A program made the position numbers and the translations under genes. The notes beneath the pieces were generated by a model. That model did no database searches and was not told where the DNA came from. It saw nothing but the letters and a program-made list of their open reading frames with translations. 33,568 bases of DNA. Source: an uncultured Actinomycetes bacterium (lineage in GTDB: Bacteria; Actinomycetota; Acidimicrobiia; Acidimicrobiales; Microtrichaceae). Numbering within the stretch: the stretch's first letter is position 1; the number at the start of each line of letters is the position of its first letter. The stretch spans positions 1-33,568 of the forward strand of contig CAIPVR010000320.1 in the NCBI GenBank assembly GCA_903868545.1. The letters are read 5' to 3'. Shown piece after piece: positions 13,660 to 21,867 of this stretch.

Positions 13660-15039
13660 TCAGACCTCCTCGACCGCCACCCGGACGCCGGGGTCGACCA
13701 GGCCTCGCTCCACTGCGATCGCCTCGAGCGCGAGGAGCTGTGAGGGCCCGGTGTCGCGGGTCCGGCCGAACGGGGTGACCATCGGCGGGCCGGCCAGCCC
13801 CAGCAGCCCGGCCTCCCGGCCCAGGCGGGCCGCCTCCGCCCGCTCGTCGCAGCGCCACACCAGACGGGCCAGAACCTCGGCAGGCTCCCGACCCGCCGCG
13901 TCGATCGACGCCAGGTCCACCGTCGGCCCCCCGAGGGCGTTCACCCCGAAGTACTCCTCGTGCCACTCCTCCACCGCCACACCCAGCTGGTCGGCGCGGC
14001 GCCGGAGGAACCGCATGCCGGCGCGGGCCTTCGCCTCGGCGTCCGGCCAGCCGTAGGCCAGGCGCACCTCCCCCGACCAGCCGGCCGGCGTGCACACCAG
14101 ACCCTTGTAGGTGGCCGGCGCGGGCCGGCCCCGCACGTCGGACACCTCCACCCGGTCCGGGCCCACCTCGGTGAGGCGCACCGAGGTGAAGTCCGCCGTC
14201 ACGTCGGGGTTCAGGTAGGCGGCCGGGTCGTGCACCTCGTACATGAGCTGCTCGCGCACCGTGTCGAAGCTGACCAGCCCTCCGGTGCCCTCCGGCTTGG
14301 TGATGACCGCCGTGCCGTCGGCCCGGCACTCGGCGATCGGGAACCCCGGGTCGGTGAAGTCGCCGTGGGTCCACCACTCACCGGAGTAGTTGCCGCCGCA
14401 CACCTGCCCCGAGCACTCCAGCAGGTGACCGACGGTCACGCCGGCCGAGCGGCGGTCCCAGTCGTCGGCCGCCCAGCCGAACTCGTGCACGAGCGGGGCG
14501 AGGAACAGCGAGGCGTCGGCCACCCGGCCGGTGATCACGATGTCGGCACCGGCGTCGAGGGCCTCGACGATCGGGGTCGCGCCCAGGTACACCGACGCGA
14601 ACAGCGTCGTATCGGGAAGGTCGAGGTGCCCGGAGTGCGCACGGAGGTCGTCACCGACGACGGTGGCCACCTTCAGGCCCCGCACCCCCTGGGCCCGCAG
14701 GCCGTCCACCACCGCCCGGCCGGCGGCGATCGGGTTGATACCACCGGCATTGGTGATGAAGCGGGTGCGGCCGTCGACGAGGTACGGCAGCGCCGCGGCC
14801 ACGTAGAGCGGGAGGTCACGGGTGTAGCCCAGCGACTCGTCGCGCTGACGGTCCTTCTGCAGGATGGCCAGGGTGAGCTCGGCGAGCGCCTCGCACACGA
14901 GGTAGTCGACGCCCGCGTCGAGCAGGGGTGCCACTCCGGCGTAGCCGTCGCCGTAGTACCCCTGGCCACCGCCGAGGCGCACCACGCGGTCCGCCGGCGG
15001 CCCGGTCGGTCCGCCGCTCGGCGGGGTGGTGCCGGTCAT
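13660..15039 (-). CDS. AtuA family protein (DUF1446, acyclic terpene utilisation)
   Basis: A 459-residue DUF1446 protein. Recognisable stretches: RLGGGQGYYGDGYAG at the N-terminus, the glycine-rich FITNAGGINP, GADIVITGRVADASLFLAPL, LLECSGQVCGGNYSG and GTGGLVSFDTVREQLMYEV. The domain covers nearly the whole protein and stops before the ferredoxin-fold domain, which here is encoded separately at 12724-13107. The frame is open upstream to 15204, but ATG at 15039 is chosen because homology starts there and CAGACT lies 7 nt upstream. AtuA is needed for citronellol degradation in Pseudomonas; many homologues occur in acyl-CoA catabolic clusters and the biochemical step is not established. It converges with sixA, with only 20 nt between the stops. 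Confidence 0.85.
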   Translation of the reverse strand: MTGTTPPSGGPTGPPADRVVRLGGGQGYYGDGYAGVAPLLDAGVDYLVCEALAELTLAILQKDRQRDESLGYTRDLPLYVAAALPYLVDGRTRFITNAGGINPIAAGRAVVDGLRAQGVRGLKVATVVGDDLRAHSGHLDLPDTTLFASVYLGATPIVEALDAGADIVITGRVADASLFLAPLVHEFGWAADDWDRRSAGVTVGHLLECSGQVCGGNYSGEWWTHGDFTDPGFPIAECRADGTAVITKPEGTGGLVSFDTVREQLMYEVHDPAAYLNPDVTADFTSVRLTEVGPDRVEVSDVRGRPAPATYKGLVCTPAGWSGEVRLAYGWPDAEAKARAGMRFLRRRADQLGVAVEEWHEEYFGVNALGGPTVDLASIDAAGREPAEVLARLVWRCDERAEAARLGREAGLLGLAGPPMVTPFGRTRDTGPSQLLALEAIAVERGLVDPGVRVAVEEV

Positions 15040-15046
15040 GGCCGAG

Positions 15047-15116
15047 AGTCTGGCGCACGGCGCCGCGTCCCGTCGCCGCGTGACATGGGGCACCCGGCCA
15101 CCCCGTGCGGTACGGT
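15047..15116. promoter_or_regulatory. Divergent promoters of the AtuA and lipoprotein genes
   Basis: On the minus strand CAGACT (15052-15047) is 7 nt from the AtuA ATG at 15039. On the plus strand TACGGT (15111-15116) could serve the lipoprotein gene, followed by a leader of about 42 nt that contains the ribosome-binding site GAGGGGGA (15151-15158), 6 nt before the ATG at 15165. Confidence 0.45.
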
Positions 15117-15164
15117 GGTCGGGCCGGCCCGGGCGGTCCGGCATCTCTGCGAGGGGGATCCGCG

Positions 15165-16073
15165 ATGCGAGACGCAACCGTGAGCACCACGACGCGCACG
15201 TCACGAGTCAGGACGGCCACCGTGGTCGGCGTCCTGGTGGCCACCGCCGGCCTGCTGGCCGCGGCCTGCACACCGGGTGGCCCGGCCGCCGCCAACTGGA
15301 AGGTGAAGCCGAGCACCATCCAGGTGGTCCGCCAGAACAGCTTCACCACCGCCGGTGACCGGCCGTACGTGATCCAGGTCGGCTTCCGCTCCAAGCTGGG
15401 CGTGGCCGGATCCTCCTCGGCCCAGATCGCGTCGCAGTGCAGCTCCGGCAACCTGCCGGCGCCCGACGCGGCGCCCGTCGGCACCACCTACGTGGTCCCG
15501 CCGGGCAGCGCCGACATCAACTTCCCCGCCGTGCAGAACCTCGACATCGGCGACGTGCTGCTCGGCACGGCACCGCTCGAGATCTTCGGCACCCTGAGCT
15601 TCGTGATGAACCGCAACGTGCTGCCGTTCATCAACAGCTGCGCGGTCTCCGACGCGCTGAACAGCGCGCTGGTCCCGGTCCTCAAGGACGCCCTCGACCT
15701 GCTGATCGCCGGCAGCGCCGTGCCGCCCACGCAGGAGCAGCTGGTCGACCTGGTCGTCGGCAACCTCAACAACTTCCTGGCCGCCGCCGGCAGCCTGATC
15801 GCCGCCATCATCGAGGGCCTCGGCAACCCCGACGCCATCGTGGGCGTGGGCGTGCAGCTGCTGCTGCCCACCTCCGGGGCGTTCGCCGGGATCCTCGACG
15901 CCGGCTTCGGTCTGGCCAGCCTCTTCAACCCGGGCCTCGCCAACGGGTTCATCCCGATCCCGGGCCTGGCCTCCTCGGTCAAGGTGAAGGTCGGTTCCCT
16001 GCTGCCCTCGAGCGCCACGTTCGACTTCGACGGCGACGCCGGGCACTACGTGTACACCTCCACCATCGGCTGA
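15165..16073 (+). CDS. Predicted lipoprotein of unknown function
   Basis: 302 residues. The signal peptide (1-34) has a basic start, a hydrophobic core VVGVLVATAGLLAAA and a lipobox cysteine at C35, so it is probably lipid-anchored outside the membrane. The mature part has a beta-rich N-terminal section (43-150), a hydrophobic helical middle (about 160-270, including ALVPVLKDALDLLIAG and NNFLAAAGSLIAAIIEGLG) and a beta-like end with FDFDGDAGHYVYTSTIG. I do not recognise the family. The pattern suggests a lipid-binding or envelope surface protein, but that is only an impression. ATG at 15165 is fixed by the ribosome-binding site and by the signal peptide. Two hairpins follow the stop. Confidence 0.72.
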   Translation: MRDATVSTTTRTSRVRTATVVGVLVATAGLLAAACTPGGPAAANWKVKPSTIQVVRQNSFTTAGDRPYVIQVGFRSKLGVAGSSSAQIASQCSSGNLPAPDAAPVGTTYVVPPGSADINFPAVQNLDIGDVLLGTAPLEIFGTLSFVMNRNVLPFINSCAVSDALNSALVPVLKDALDLLIAGSAVPPTQEQLVDLVVGNLNNFLAAAGSLIAAIIEGLGNPDAIVGVGVQLLLPTSGAFAGILDAGFGLASLFNPGLANGFIPIPGLASSVKVKVGSLLPSSATFDFDGDAGHYVYTSTIG

Positions 16074-16094
16074 TCCGGCCGGGACAGGACCACG

Positions 16095-16146
16095 GTCCGG
16101 GCGCCGCCCGGACGCGACGAGGGGGCGGCCCGCACGGGCCGCCCCC
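16095..16146. terminator. Two consecutive hairpins between convergent genes
   Basis: The first stem is 8 bp (16095-16102 with 16106-16113). The second has perfect 12-nt arms, 16121-16132 and 16135-16146, around CA. They lie between the lipoprotein stop (16073) and the minus-strand dehydrogenase stop (16162), so they can terminate both directions. Confidence 0.65.
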
Positions 16147-16161
16147 TCCCGCGTCCGGGCC

Positions 16162-17391
16162 TCAGCCGGCCGGCGTGCGCTCCTCGAGGCCCCACGGGGA
16201 GTCGTACTCGCCGCCGAGCAGGTCGAGGAACGGGATCGGCGGGAGCGCCTCCGGTCCCAGCACCCCGGCCCCGCTCCACACCCCTGCGGCGATGAGCTCG
16301 CAGGCCACCACCGGGCCGACCGCCGTCTGCCACACGACGGCCTGGGCGCCGTCGCGGCCCATCGTCTCGGCGTTGTCGACGACGTGGTGGAGATACACCT
16401 CGCGCGGGCCGGTCGGGTCGCCGTCCGCGTCCTTGCCCGTGCCCGTCACCCAGGTGCCGGCACAGGTGCGGCCCTCGATGCGGTCACCGAGGCCCGCCGG
16501 ATCCGGCAGGCACGCCGCCACGACGTCGCGGGGCGACACCCGGGCACCCCGCACCGACACCGGATCGGTGGCGTCGAGGCCCAACTGGTGCAGCACCTGC
16601 AGCACGTTGATGAACTCGTCGCCGAGCCCGTACTTGAAGGTCACCCGCTCGCAGTCGATCCAGCGGGGCACGAGCAGGACCTCCTCGTGCTCCACGTTCA
16701 CGCACTCCACGTCGCCGATCCCACCCGGGAACCGGAAGACCTCCGGCTCAGAGAACGGCGGAGTGGTGAACCAACCGCGGTCCTTCTCCCAGATCACCGG
16801 CGGGTTGAGACACTCCTCGATCACGGTCCAGATGGAGAACGTGGGGGCGAAGTCGTACCCGCGGACGGTCATGTCGGCACCGTCGCGGATTCCCACCTCG
16901 GTGATGGAGGAGAACAGTTCGTCCGCGGCGTAGCGGGCGAACACGTCCGCGATCCCGGGCTCCACGCCCATGCCGCCGAGGGCGAGCAGGCCCCGCTCCT
17001 CCCACTCGGTCGACTTCGCGAACTGCAGGTCGCCCAGCTTCACGCCACACTCCTCGTGCGGGCGCTCGGGGTGGGGCGTGGAGACCGACATCGCCATGTC
17101 CATGTAATGCGCGCCGGCGGCGAAGGCGCCGTCGAAGATGCCCATGACGAACCGTGGGTCCGCGGCGTTCATGACCAGGTCCGCCCCGGCGGCGGTGGCC
17201 GCCGCGGCCACCGCGACGGGGTCCGACGCGTCCACCGTGACGGCATGGAAGCGGTCGTCACGGGCCGCCACCCGGGCCGCCCGGGCTGGGTCGATGTCGG
17301 CCACCGTGACGGACTCGACGAACTCACGTCGGGCGGCGATCGCGCAGAACGCGTCGCCCACCCCACCGGCACCGACCAGGAGGATCTTCAT
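16162..17391 (-). CDS. Saccharopine dehydrogenase family oxidoreductase
   Basis: 409 residues. The N-terminal Rossmann fold starts MKILLVGAGGVGDAF, with the dinucleotide loop at 7-12 and an acidic residue after the second strand (VADIDPARA), which favours NAD. The middle region has the family signature HYMDMAMSVSTPH and ALGGMGVEPGIADVFARYA. The C-terminal half is the saccharopine dehydrogenase-like substrate domain. The length matches saccharopine/carboxynorspermidine dehydrogenase-like proteins, which act on opine or polyamine carboxyl intermediates. No lysine or spermidine gene is nearby, so the substrate is open. It appears monocistronic. The ATG start is supported by TAGCCT 6 nt upstream. 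Confidence 0.83.
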   Translation of the reverse strand: MKILLVGAGGVGDAFCAIAARREFVESVTVADIDPARAARVAARDDRFHAVTVDASDPVAVAAAATAAGADLVMNAADPRFVMGIFDGAFAAGAHYMDMAMSVSTPHPERPHEECGVKLGDLQFAKSTEWEERGLLALGGMGVEPGIADVFARYAADELFSSITEVGIRDGADMTVRGYDFAPTFSIWTVIEECLNPPVIWEKDRGWFTTPPFSEPEVFRFPGGIGDVECVNVEHEEVLLVPRWIDCERVTFKYGLGDEFINVLQVLHQLGLDATDPVSVRGARVSPRDVVAACLPDPAGLGDRIEGRTCAGTWVTGTGKDADGDPTGPREVYLHHVVDNAETMGRDGAQAVVWQTAVGPVVACELIAAGVWSGAGVLGPEALPPIPFLDLLGGEYDSPWGLEERTPAG

Positions 17392-17397
17392 GCGGGG

Positions 17398-17403
17398 AGG
17401 CTA
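17398..17403 (-). promoter_or_regulatory. -10 box, leaderless dehydrogenase gene
   Basis: TAGCCT on the minus strand ends 6 nt before the ATG at 17391, the same hexamer and spacing as the SufR-like gene at 8791. No Shine-Dalgarno sequence is present. Confidence 0.5.
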
Positions 17404-17433
17404 ACCCTGACGGTGGCCACCCTCGGGTCGACG

Positions 17434-17499
17434 CGATCCGCGCTCTGTGTCGCGCGGGGGCAGTCATGGGTATCTCAGCGCGACACAGAGCAGGGATCG
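17434..17499. repeat. Large imperfect inverted repeat, 14-bp perfect core
   Basis: The core arms 17442-17455 and 17478-17491 are exact reverse complements (GCTCTGTGTCGCGC) with a 22-nt loop. After a 2-nt internal mismatch the stem extends by six pairs (CGATCC 17434-17439 with GGATCG 17494-17499). It lies just past the end of the cytochrome maturation operon and upstream of the dehydrogenase promoter. It could be an operon terminator, a dispersed intergenic repeat or a structured RNA. There is no U-tract. Confidence 0.7.
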
Positions 17500-17508
17500 G
17501 TCGGCCGC

Positions 17509-18798
17509 TCAGCCCCCGCCCGCGTTGGGGATCACCGGAGCGCCCGGGACCGTGGAGACGGACACCCCGCTGCGGGGCGCCGTGGTGGTGGTCGCCCCCG
17601 CCGCGCCCGGGACCGTGCTGGTGGTCACCACCGACCGGGCGCGCTGCACGACCTCGCGCAGCTGGGAGACCGAACCGAGCAGGAACGACGCCGGGGCCCG
17701 CGGCCGCCCTTCGAGCACCGCGAGGTCGCGCTCGGCCGCGTCGAGCTGCCCCGTGGCCGCCTCCACCGAGGCCCGCAGCAGCAGTGCATCGGCGTCGTCG
17801 GGGTCCACGGCGAGCGCCCGGTCGGCGAGCACCAGGGCCGCGGCCGGGTCGGGCTGCTCGGGGCCCAGGTGGGCCACGCCGCGTGCGACCAACGCGCTGG
17901 TGTCGTCGGGGCTGGCCGCGACGACACCGTCGAGACACGTCCCGAGCTGGTCGTAGAGCGCCTGGTCGAGGGCGAGGTCCTCACCGCGGGCGCCGAGGGT
18001 GCCGGCCCAACAGCGACCCACGGGTGGCGAGGTGAGCCCCAGGTACACCTTGAACTCGAGGAGTTCCTGCGCCAGCACCTGCTGGGCCACCTCCGGGGGG
18101 TCGTTCCGGAAGAACCGGTCGATCTCCGCGGCGGCCCGCTCGAACGCGGCCCGCGCCGCCGCGGTGTCACCCCGGGCGGCGGCGGCCTCGGCGGCGCGCT
18201 CGGCGACCACGGCACGGAAGACCCGGGCGTCGGGGTAGTCCGGCTGGAGCTGCACCACCCGCTCGAGGTTGCGGCCGCCCCGCTCCACCTCACCGGCGCG
18301 GATCCACGCCCACCCCTGGTACGTCAGTGCCTCCACGTTGTCGGGCGAGCGGTCCAGGATCTCCTGGTAGCAGTCGGCACCCTTCGCGGGTTCCTGGAAG
18401 GCGAGCGGCTGGCAGTTGGCGAGTTCCTCCCGCAACGTCCCGCCGTTGCCCGTGAGGGTCCCGCCGCCGCGCTGGCCGGCGGACCGGGCCACGAGCACGC
18501 CGGCCCCCACCGCCAACAGCAGCACCACCGCGGTGATCGCCGCGGTGCGGCCCGGTCGGCGCGGTGGCCGGGCCCGTGCGGCGAGCTCGCGCTGCTCGTC
18601 GATGGCGCGGAGCACCTCTGCCGCCCGGGCGGTGTAGTCGTCCTTCAGCGTGCGGTAGTCGGTGTCGTCGAGATCACCGGCCGCGTACTCCCGTTCGAGG
18701 TCCTCGATCGACGCGAGCAGGTGGTCGCGCTCCTCCTCGAGCGCCGCGAGACGGTCCGGGTCCAGCCGGGCGGTGCGGGTGCTGGTGCCGGCGCTCAT
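17509..18798 (-). CDS. ccmI: CcmI/CycH-like TPR protein of cytochrome c maturation
   Basis: 429 residues. The N-terminus (about 14-75) is a coiled coil with the CcmI-type pattern around EERDHLLASIEDLEREYAAG and TDYRTLKDDY, then a membrane segment (about 85-105). The exported part (about 110-405) holds TPR-like helices, for example ALTYQGWAWIRAGEVERGG and ALLLRASVEAATGQLDAAE. The last 40 residues are Thr/Pro rich. CcmI-type proteins hold the apocytochrome for the haem lyase CcmFH. The ATG start overlaps the ccmH stop by four bases. It is the last gene of the operon and a long inverted repeat follows. Unlike proteobacterial CcmI it has one, not two, N-terminal membrane segments. Confidence 0.82.
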   Translation of the reverse strand: MSAGTSTRTARLDPDRLAALEEERDHLLASIEDLEREYAAGDLDDTDYRTLKDDYTARAAEVLRAIDEQRELAARARPPRRPGRTAAITAVVLLLAVGAGVLVARSAGQRGGGTLTGNGGTLREELANCQPLAFQEPAKGADCYQEILDRSPDNVEALTYQGWAWIRAGEVERGGRNLERVVQLQPDYPDARVFRAVVAERAAEAAAARGDTAAARAAFERAAAEIDRFFRNDPPEVAQQVLAQELLEFKVYLGLTSPPVGRCWAGTLGARGEDLALDQALYDQLGTCLDGVVAASPDDTSALVARGVAHLGPEQPDPAAALVLADRALAVDPDDADALLLRASVEAATGQLDAAERDLAVLEGRPRAPASFLLGSVSQLREVVQRARSVVTTSTVPGAAGATTTTAPRSGVSVSTVPGAPVIPNAGGG

Positions 18799-19304
18799 CG
18801 GGCGTCGTCGGTACGGTCGCCGGCCCCGCGGCGACGCGAGAGGGCCTCGGCCACCAGCTCCGTGTCCTCCTCGCTGGCCCGGTCGCCACCCTGCTCGTCG
18901 CGCCAGCGGCGGAACACGAAGTAGAGGAGCAGCACGGCGCCGGCCACCGCCACCACGGGGATGACCCAGACCAACCCGGCCACACCGCTCGACGGCGGGG
19001 TGAGCAGCACCTCCTGGCCGTAGCGGTCCACGAAGAAGTTGAGGATCTCGTCGTCGGTGCGCCCGGAGCGCATCTGCTGGCGGATCTCCTCGCGGAACTG
19101 CACCGCCAGCGGGGCCTGCGACGCGCCCACCGACTCGCCCACGCACTGGAGGCACTTCAGGCGGGCCGAGAGGGCGAAGAGCCGCTCGTCGGACGCACCC
19201 GTCCGGGGCGTGGTGTCGATCGAGAGGACGGCGGCGCCCAGCACCACCACCAGCATCAGGGCCCACCACCACCACTGCTGGCGGCGCGGGTGGCGGGCGG
19301 TCAC
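18795..19304 (-). CDS. ccmH: CcmH/CycL cytochrome c maturation thiol protein
   Basis: 169 residues from GTG. An N-terminal membrane anchor (about 11-28) is followed by the three-helix CcmH domain with LKCLQC (C51, C54) in the position of the usual LRCxxC, then FREEIRQQMRSGRTDDEILNF and FVDRYGQEVLLTPP. A second membrane segment (about 107-128) and a charged tail follow. CcmH reduces the haem-binding CxxCH disulfide of apocytochrome c together with CcmG and CcmF. The usual VCQNQS after the first cysteines is replaced by QCVGESVGAS. Its start overlaps ccmG (GTGA) and its stop overlaps ccmI (ATGA). Confidence 0.88.
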   Translation of the reverse strand: MTARHPRRQQWWWWALMLVVVLGAAVLSIDTTPRTGASDERLFALSARLKCLQCVGESVGASQAPLAVQFREEIRQQMRSGRTDDEILNFFVDRYGQEVLLTPPSSGVAGLVWVIPVVAVAGAVLLLYFVFRRWRDEQGGDRASEEDTELVAEALSRRRGAGDRTDDAR

Positions 19305-19843
19305 GTCCCCCCGCCCGTGGCGACGTCGATGCGGCGCTCCAGGTCGGACGCGGACACGCCGCCGGCGATCTTGGCCACGACCTTGCCCTGCGGGTCCACC
19401 AGGAACGACTCCGGCAGCTTGACCACCCCGAAGTCGATCGCCGCGTCGCCGGTGTCGCCGGCCAGCACCGGCCACGACCCGCCGTTCTCGGCGAAGAACT
19501 CGCGGATCTTGTCGGGCGTGTCGTCGAAGGGGACGCTCACCACCTCGGCCCGCCCGGCCGCCTCCTGCGAGAACTTCACCAGTTCCGGGTGTTCGGCCAC
19601 ACAGGGCGGGCACCACGTGGCGAAGAAGTTCACCAGCACCCACTTGCCGCGGAGCTTGTCGAGGTCGAACGGCCGGCCGTCGAGCGTGGTGGCCGACAGC
19701 GGCGGCGCGAGCTTCCCCACCACTGCGTTGGCGGAGCCGGTGCCGGTCGACTCACCCCCGCGGCTCGCCGTGGCGAACAGCAGGACGAGCGCGGCGAGGG
19801 CGACCCCGACGATGCCGGCGATGACGGCCGAGCGGTGCTTCAC
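19301..19843 (-). CDS. ccmG: CcmG/ResA-like thioredoxin-fold thiol-disulfide protein
   Basis: 180 residues. An N-terminal membrane anchor (about 7-26) leads to an extracytoplasmic thioredoxin/AhpC-TSA domain with the active site ATWCPPC (C78, C81) and the cis-proline region VVKLPESFLVDPQGKVV. It supplies electrons for the reduction of apocytochrome c thiols. GTG at 19843 overlaps the ccmF stop by four bases. The longer open frame upstream (to 20008) is antisense-like low-complexity sequence inside ccmF and is not used. The electron donor (CcdA/DsbD) is not encoded in the window. Confidence 0.9.
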   Translation of the reverse strand: MKHRSAVIAGIVGVALAALVLLFATASRGGESTGTGSANAVVGKLAPPLSATTLDGRPFDLDKLRGKWVLVNFFATWCPPCVAEHPELVKFSQEAAGRAEVVSVPFDDTPDKIREFFAENGGSWPVLAGDTGDAAIDFGVVKLPESFLVDPQGKVVAKIAGGVSASDLERRIDVATGGGT

Positions 19844-21840
19844 GAGCCCGCCACCGGGGCGGGGACCTGGTCGTCGTCGCTCGCCGGCGGGTCGGCGGCC
19901 CGGTCGGGCAGCGGCTCCGACACCGGGGCGAGGGGATCGCGCCGGCGGCCCGGGAAGAGCGACAGCGCCGTCCCCACGAGCATCACGATCCCGCCCACCC
20001 ACAGCCACGTCACGAGCGGCTGGATGATCACCCGGATGCCCACCGCACCGTTCCCGCCGCTCGGTGACTTCGTCATCGCCAGGTAGACGTCCTCCGTGGG
20101 CCCCACCCGCACCGAGGGCGTGCCGATCGTCATGCCGTTGAACCGGTACTTGTTCAGTCGCGGCTCGAAGACCCGGTCGCCGTCGACCCGGATGCGGGCG
20201 ATCAGCTCCACCCGGTTGTCACGCTCCACGGTGCGGGCGCCGAGGTACTGCACCGTGTGGCCGTCGATCCGGGCGGTCTGGTTCCGCTCGAGGGTGAACT
20301 CCGCCTGGCGGATGTAGCTGCTGGAGGCCGCGAACGCCACCGCCAGCATGATCGTGCCGAGGTGCACCACCATCCCGCCGTTGGCGCGACCCACGAGGCC
20401 GCGCAGACCCTGCCGGCGGGTGGCGAGCACCAACTGGCGCAGGGCGGAGCCGGCCGCGAACCCACCCATGCCGAACGCCAGGACCGTGAACGGACCGGTG
20501 GCCCCCACCGCCACGGCGAACACGACGGTGGCCACACCGGTCCAAGCCGGCCACCAGAGCCGCTCCCGCAGGAGCTCGCCGGTGGCCTTCCGCCACGGCA
20601 GCACGGGGGCGACCGCCATCAGGGTGAGGATGGCGAAGCCGATCGGCATCGTCATGCGGCTGAAGTAGGGCACGCCCACCGAGAGGCGCTCGCCGTTCAC
20701 CGCCTCCACGATCAGCGGGAAGACGGTGCCGAGCAGCACCACGAAGGCGAACGCGGCGAACACCACGTTGTTGGCGAGGAACGCGCCCTCGCGGGAGATC
20801 GGCGAGTCGATGCGGCCCGGCGAGCGCAGCCGGTCGCCGCGCCAGCCGATCAGGAACACCGAGACGGCGACCACGAACGCGAAGAACCCGAGCAGGATCG
20901 GGCCCACCTCGCCGCTGGAGAAGGCGTGGACGGACTCCACCACCCCGGACCGGGTGAGGAACGTTCCGAGGATGGTGAGGGCGAACGTGGCGCACAGCAG
21001 CGACAGGTTCCAGACCCGCAGCATGCCCCGCCGCTCCTGGACCATCACCGAGTGCAGGTAGGCGGTGCCGGTCAGCCAGGGCAGGAACGAGGCGTTCTCC
21101 ACCGGGTCCCACTTCCAGTACCCACCCCAGCCGAGCACCTCGTAGCTCCACCAGGCCCCGAGCACGATGCCGGCGGTGAGGAACCCCCATGCGAAGAGCG
21201 TCCATCGGCGGGTCTCCACCAGCCAGCCCTCACCCACCCGCCCCGTCATCAGCGCCGCCACGGCGAAGGCGAACGGAACGCTGAAGCCCACGTAGCCGAG
21301 GTAGAGCATCGGCGGGTGGAACGCCATGAGGATGTGGTTCTGCAGCAACGGGTTCGGCCCGGGGCCGTCGTAGCCGGGCGGCGGGACCACCCCTCGGAAC
21401 GGGTTCGACGCCGTGAGCAGCAACCCGAAGAAGAACACGCAGATCACGAACATGGTGAGCATCGCCCACCCCACCAACGGGTCCTCGAGGCGCCGACGGA
21501 ACTTCACCGCCACCGCGAGGGTGAAGCCGGCGAGGATCAGCGCCCACAGGAGGATCGACCCCTCGAGGGCCGACCAGAGCGTCGCCACGTTGAACAGCGG
21601 CGGCGTGGCCGACGAGCCGTGGTCGAAGACGTAGCGGACCGTGTAGTCGCGGGTGATGAGCGCCCGCTCCATGGCCACCACCGCGAGCGTCGCCCCGAGC
21701 GCCACCACCGCCGCGTACGGACGGGACAGCCGCAACAGCGAGCCGCGGCCCGTCCGCAGGCCCACGGAGAGGACGACGATGCCGATCAGGGCGCCGCCGA
21801 AACCCAGGATGACACCGGCCAGGCCCAGTGCTCTGTTCAT
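19840..21840 (-). CDS. ccmF: CcmF haem lyase subunit
   Basis: A 666-residue polytopic protein, the usual length for CcmF. The haem-handling WWD motif is WGGYWKWDPVENASFLPWL (238-256). Conserved histidines include H175 (FHPPMLYLGY) and H263 (YLHSVMVQ). About 15 hydrophobic segments are visible, and a large extracytoplasmic domain near the C-terminus precedes the last membrane helix. CcmF with CcmH (and CcmI) ligates haem from CcmE to the CxxCH of apocytochrome c outside the membrane. The gene starts with ATG 27 nt after ccmE, the only gap in the operon. A six-codon reading frame (21857-21837) ends on the ccmF start in an ATGA overlap. The C-terminal 35 residues are acidic and variable. Confidence 0.93.
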   Translation of the reverse strand: MNRALGLAGVILGFGGALIGIVVLSVGLRTGRGSLLRLSRPYAAVVALGATLAVVAMERALITRDYTVRYVFDHGSSATPPLFNVATLWSALEGSILLWALILAGFTLAVAVKFRRRLEDPLVGWAMLTMFVICVFFFGLLLTASNPFRGVVPPPGYDGPGPNPLLQNHILMAFHPPMLYLGYVGFSVPFAFAVAALMTGRVGEGWLVETRRWTLFAWGFLTAGIVLGAWWSYEVLGWGGYWKWDPVENASFLPWLTGTAYLHSVMVQERRGMLRVWNLSLLCATFALTILGTFLTRSGVVESVHAFSSGEVGPILLGFFAFVVAVSVFLIGWRGDRLRSPGRIDSPISREGAFLANNVVFAAFAFVVLLGTVFPLIVEAVNGERLSVGVPYFSRMTMPIGFAILTLMAVAPVLPWRKATGELLRERLWWPAWTGVATVVFAVAVGATGPFTVLAFGMGGFAAGSALRQLVLATRRQGLRGLVGRANGGMVVHLGTIMLAVAFAASSSYIRQAEFTLERNQTARIDGHTVQYLGARTVERDNRVELIARIRVDGDRVFEPRLNKYRFNGMTIGTPSVRVGPTEDVYLAMTKSPSGGNGAVGIRVIIQPLVTWLWVGGIVMLVGTALSLFPGRRRDPLAPVSEPLPDRAADPPASDDDQVPAPVAGS

Positions 21841-21867
21841 GCCGGGACCGCCGTCATGACCGGACCG

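Noticed and set aside
15040-15204. N-terminal extension of the AtuA protein to 15204
   Set aside because: The extension is not homologous, and a -10 box with 7-nt spacing points to ATG at 15039.
21837-21857. Six-codon upstream reading frame overlapping the ccmF start (ATGA)
   Set aside because: It could couple translation, but there is no strong ribosome-binding site or conservation evidence, so it is not listed as a gene.
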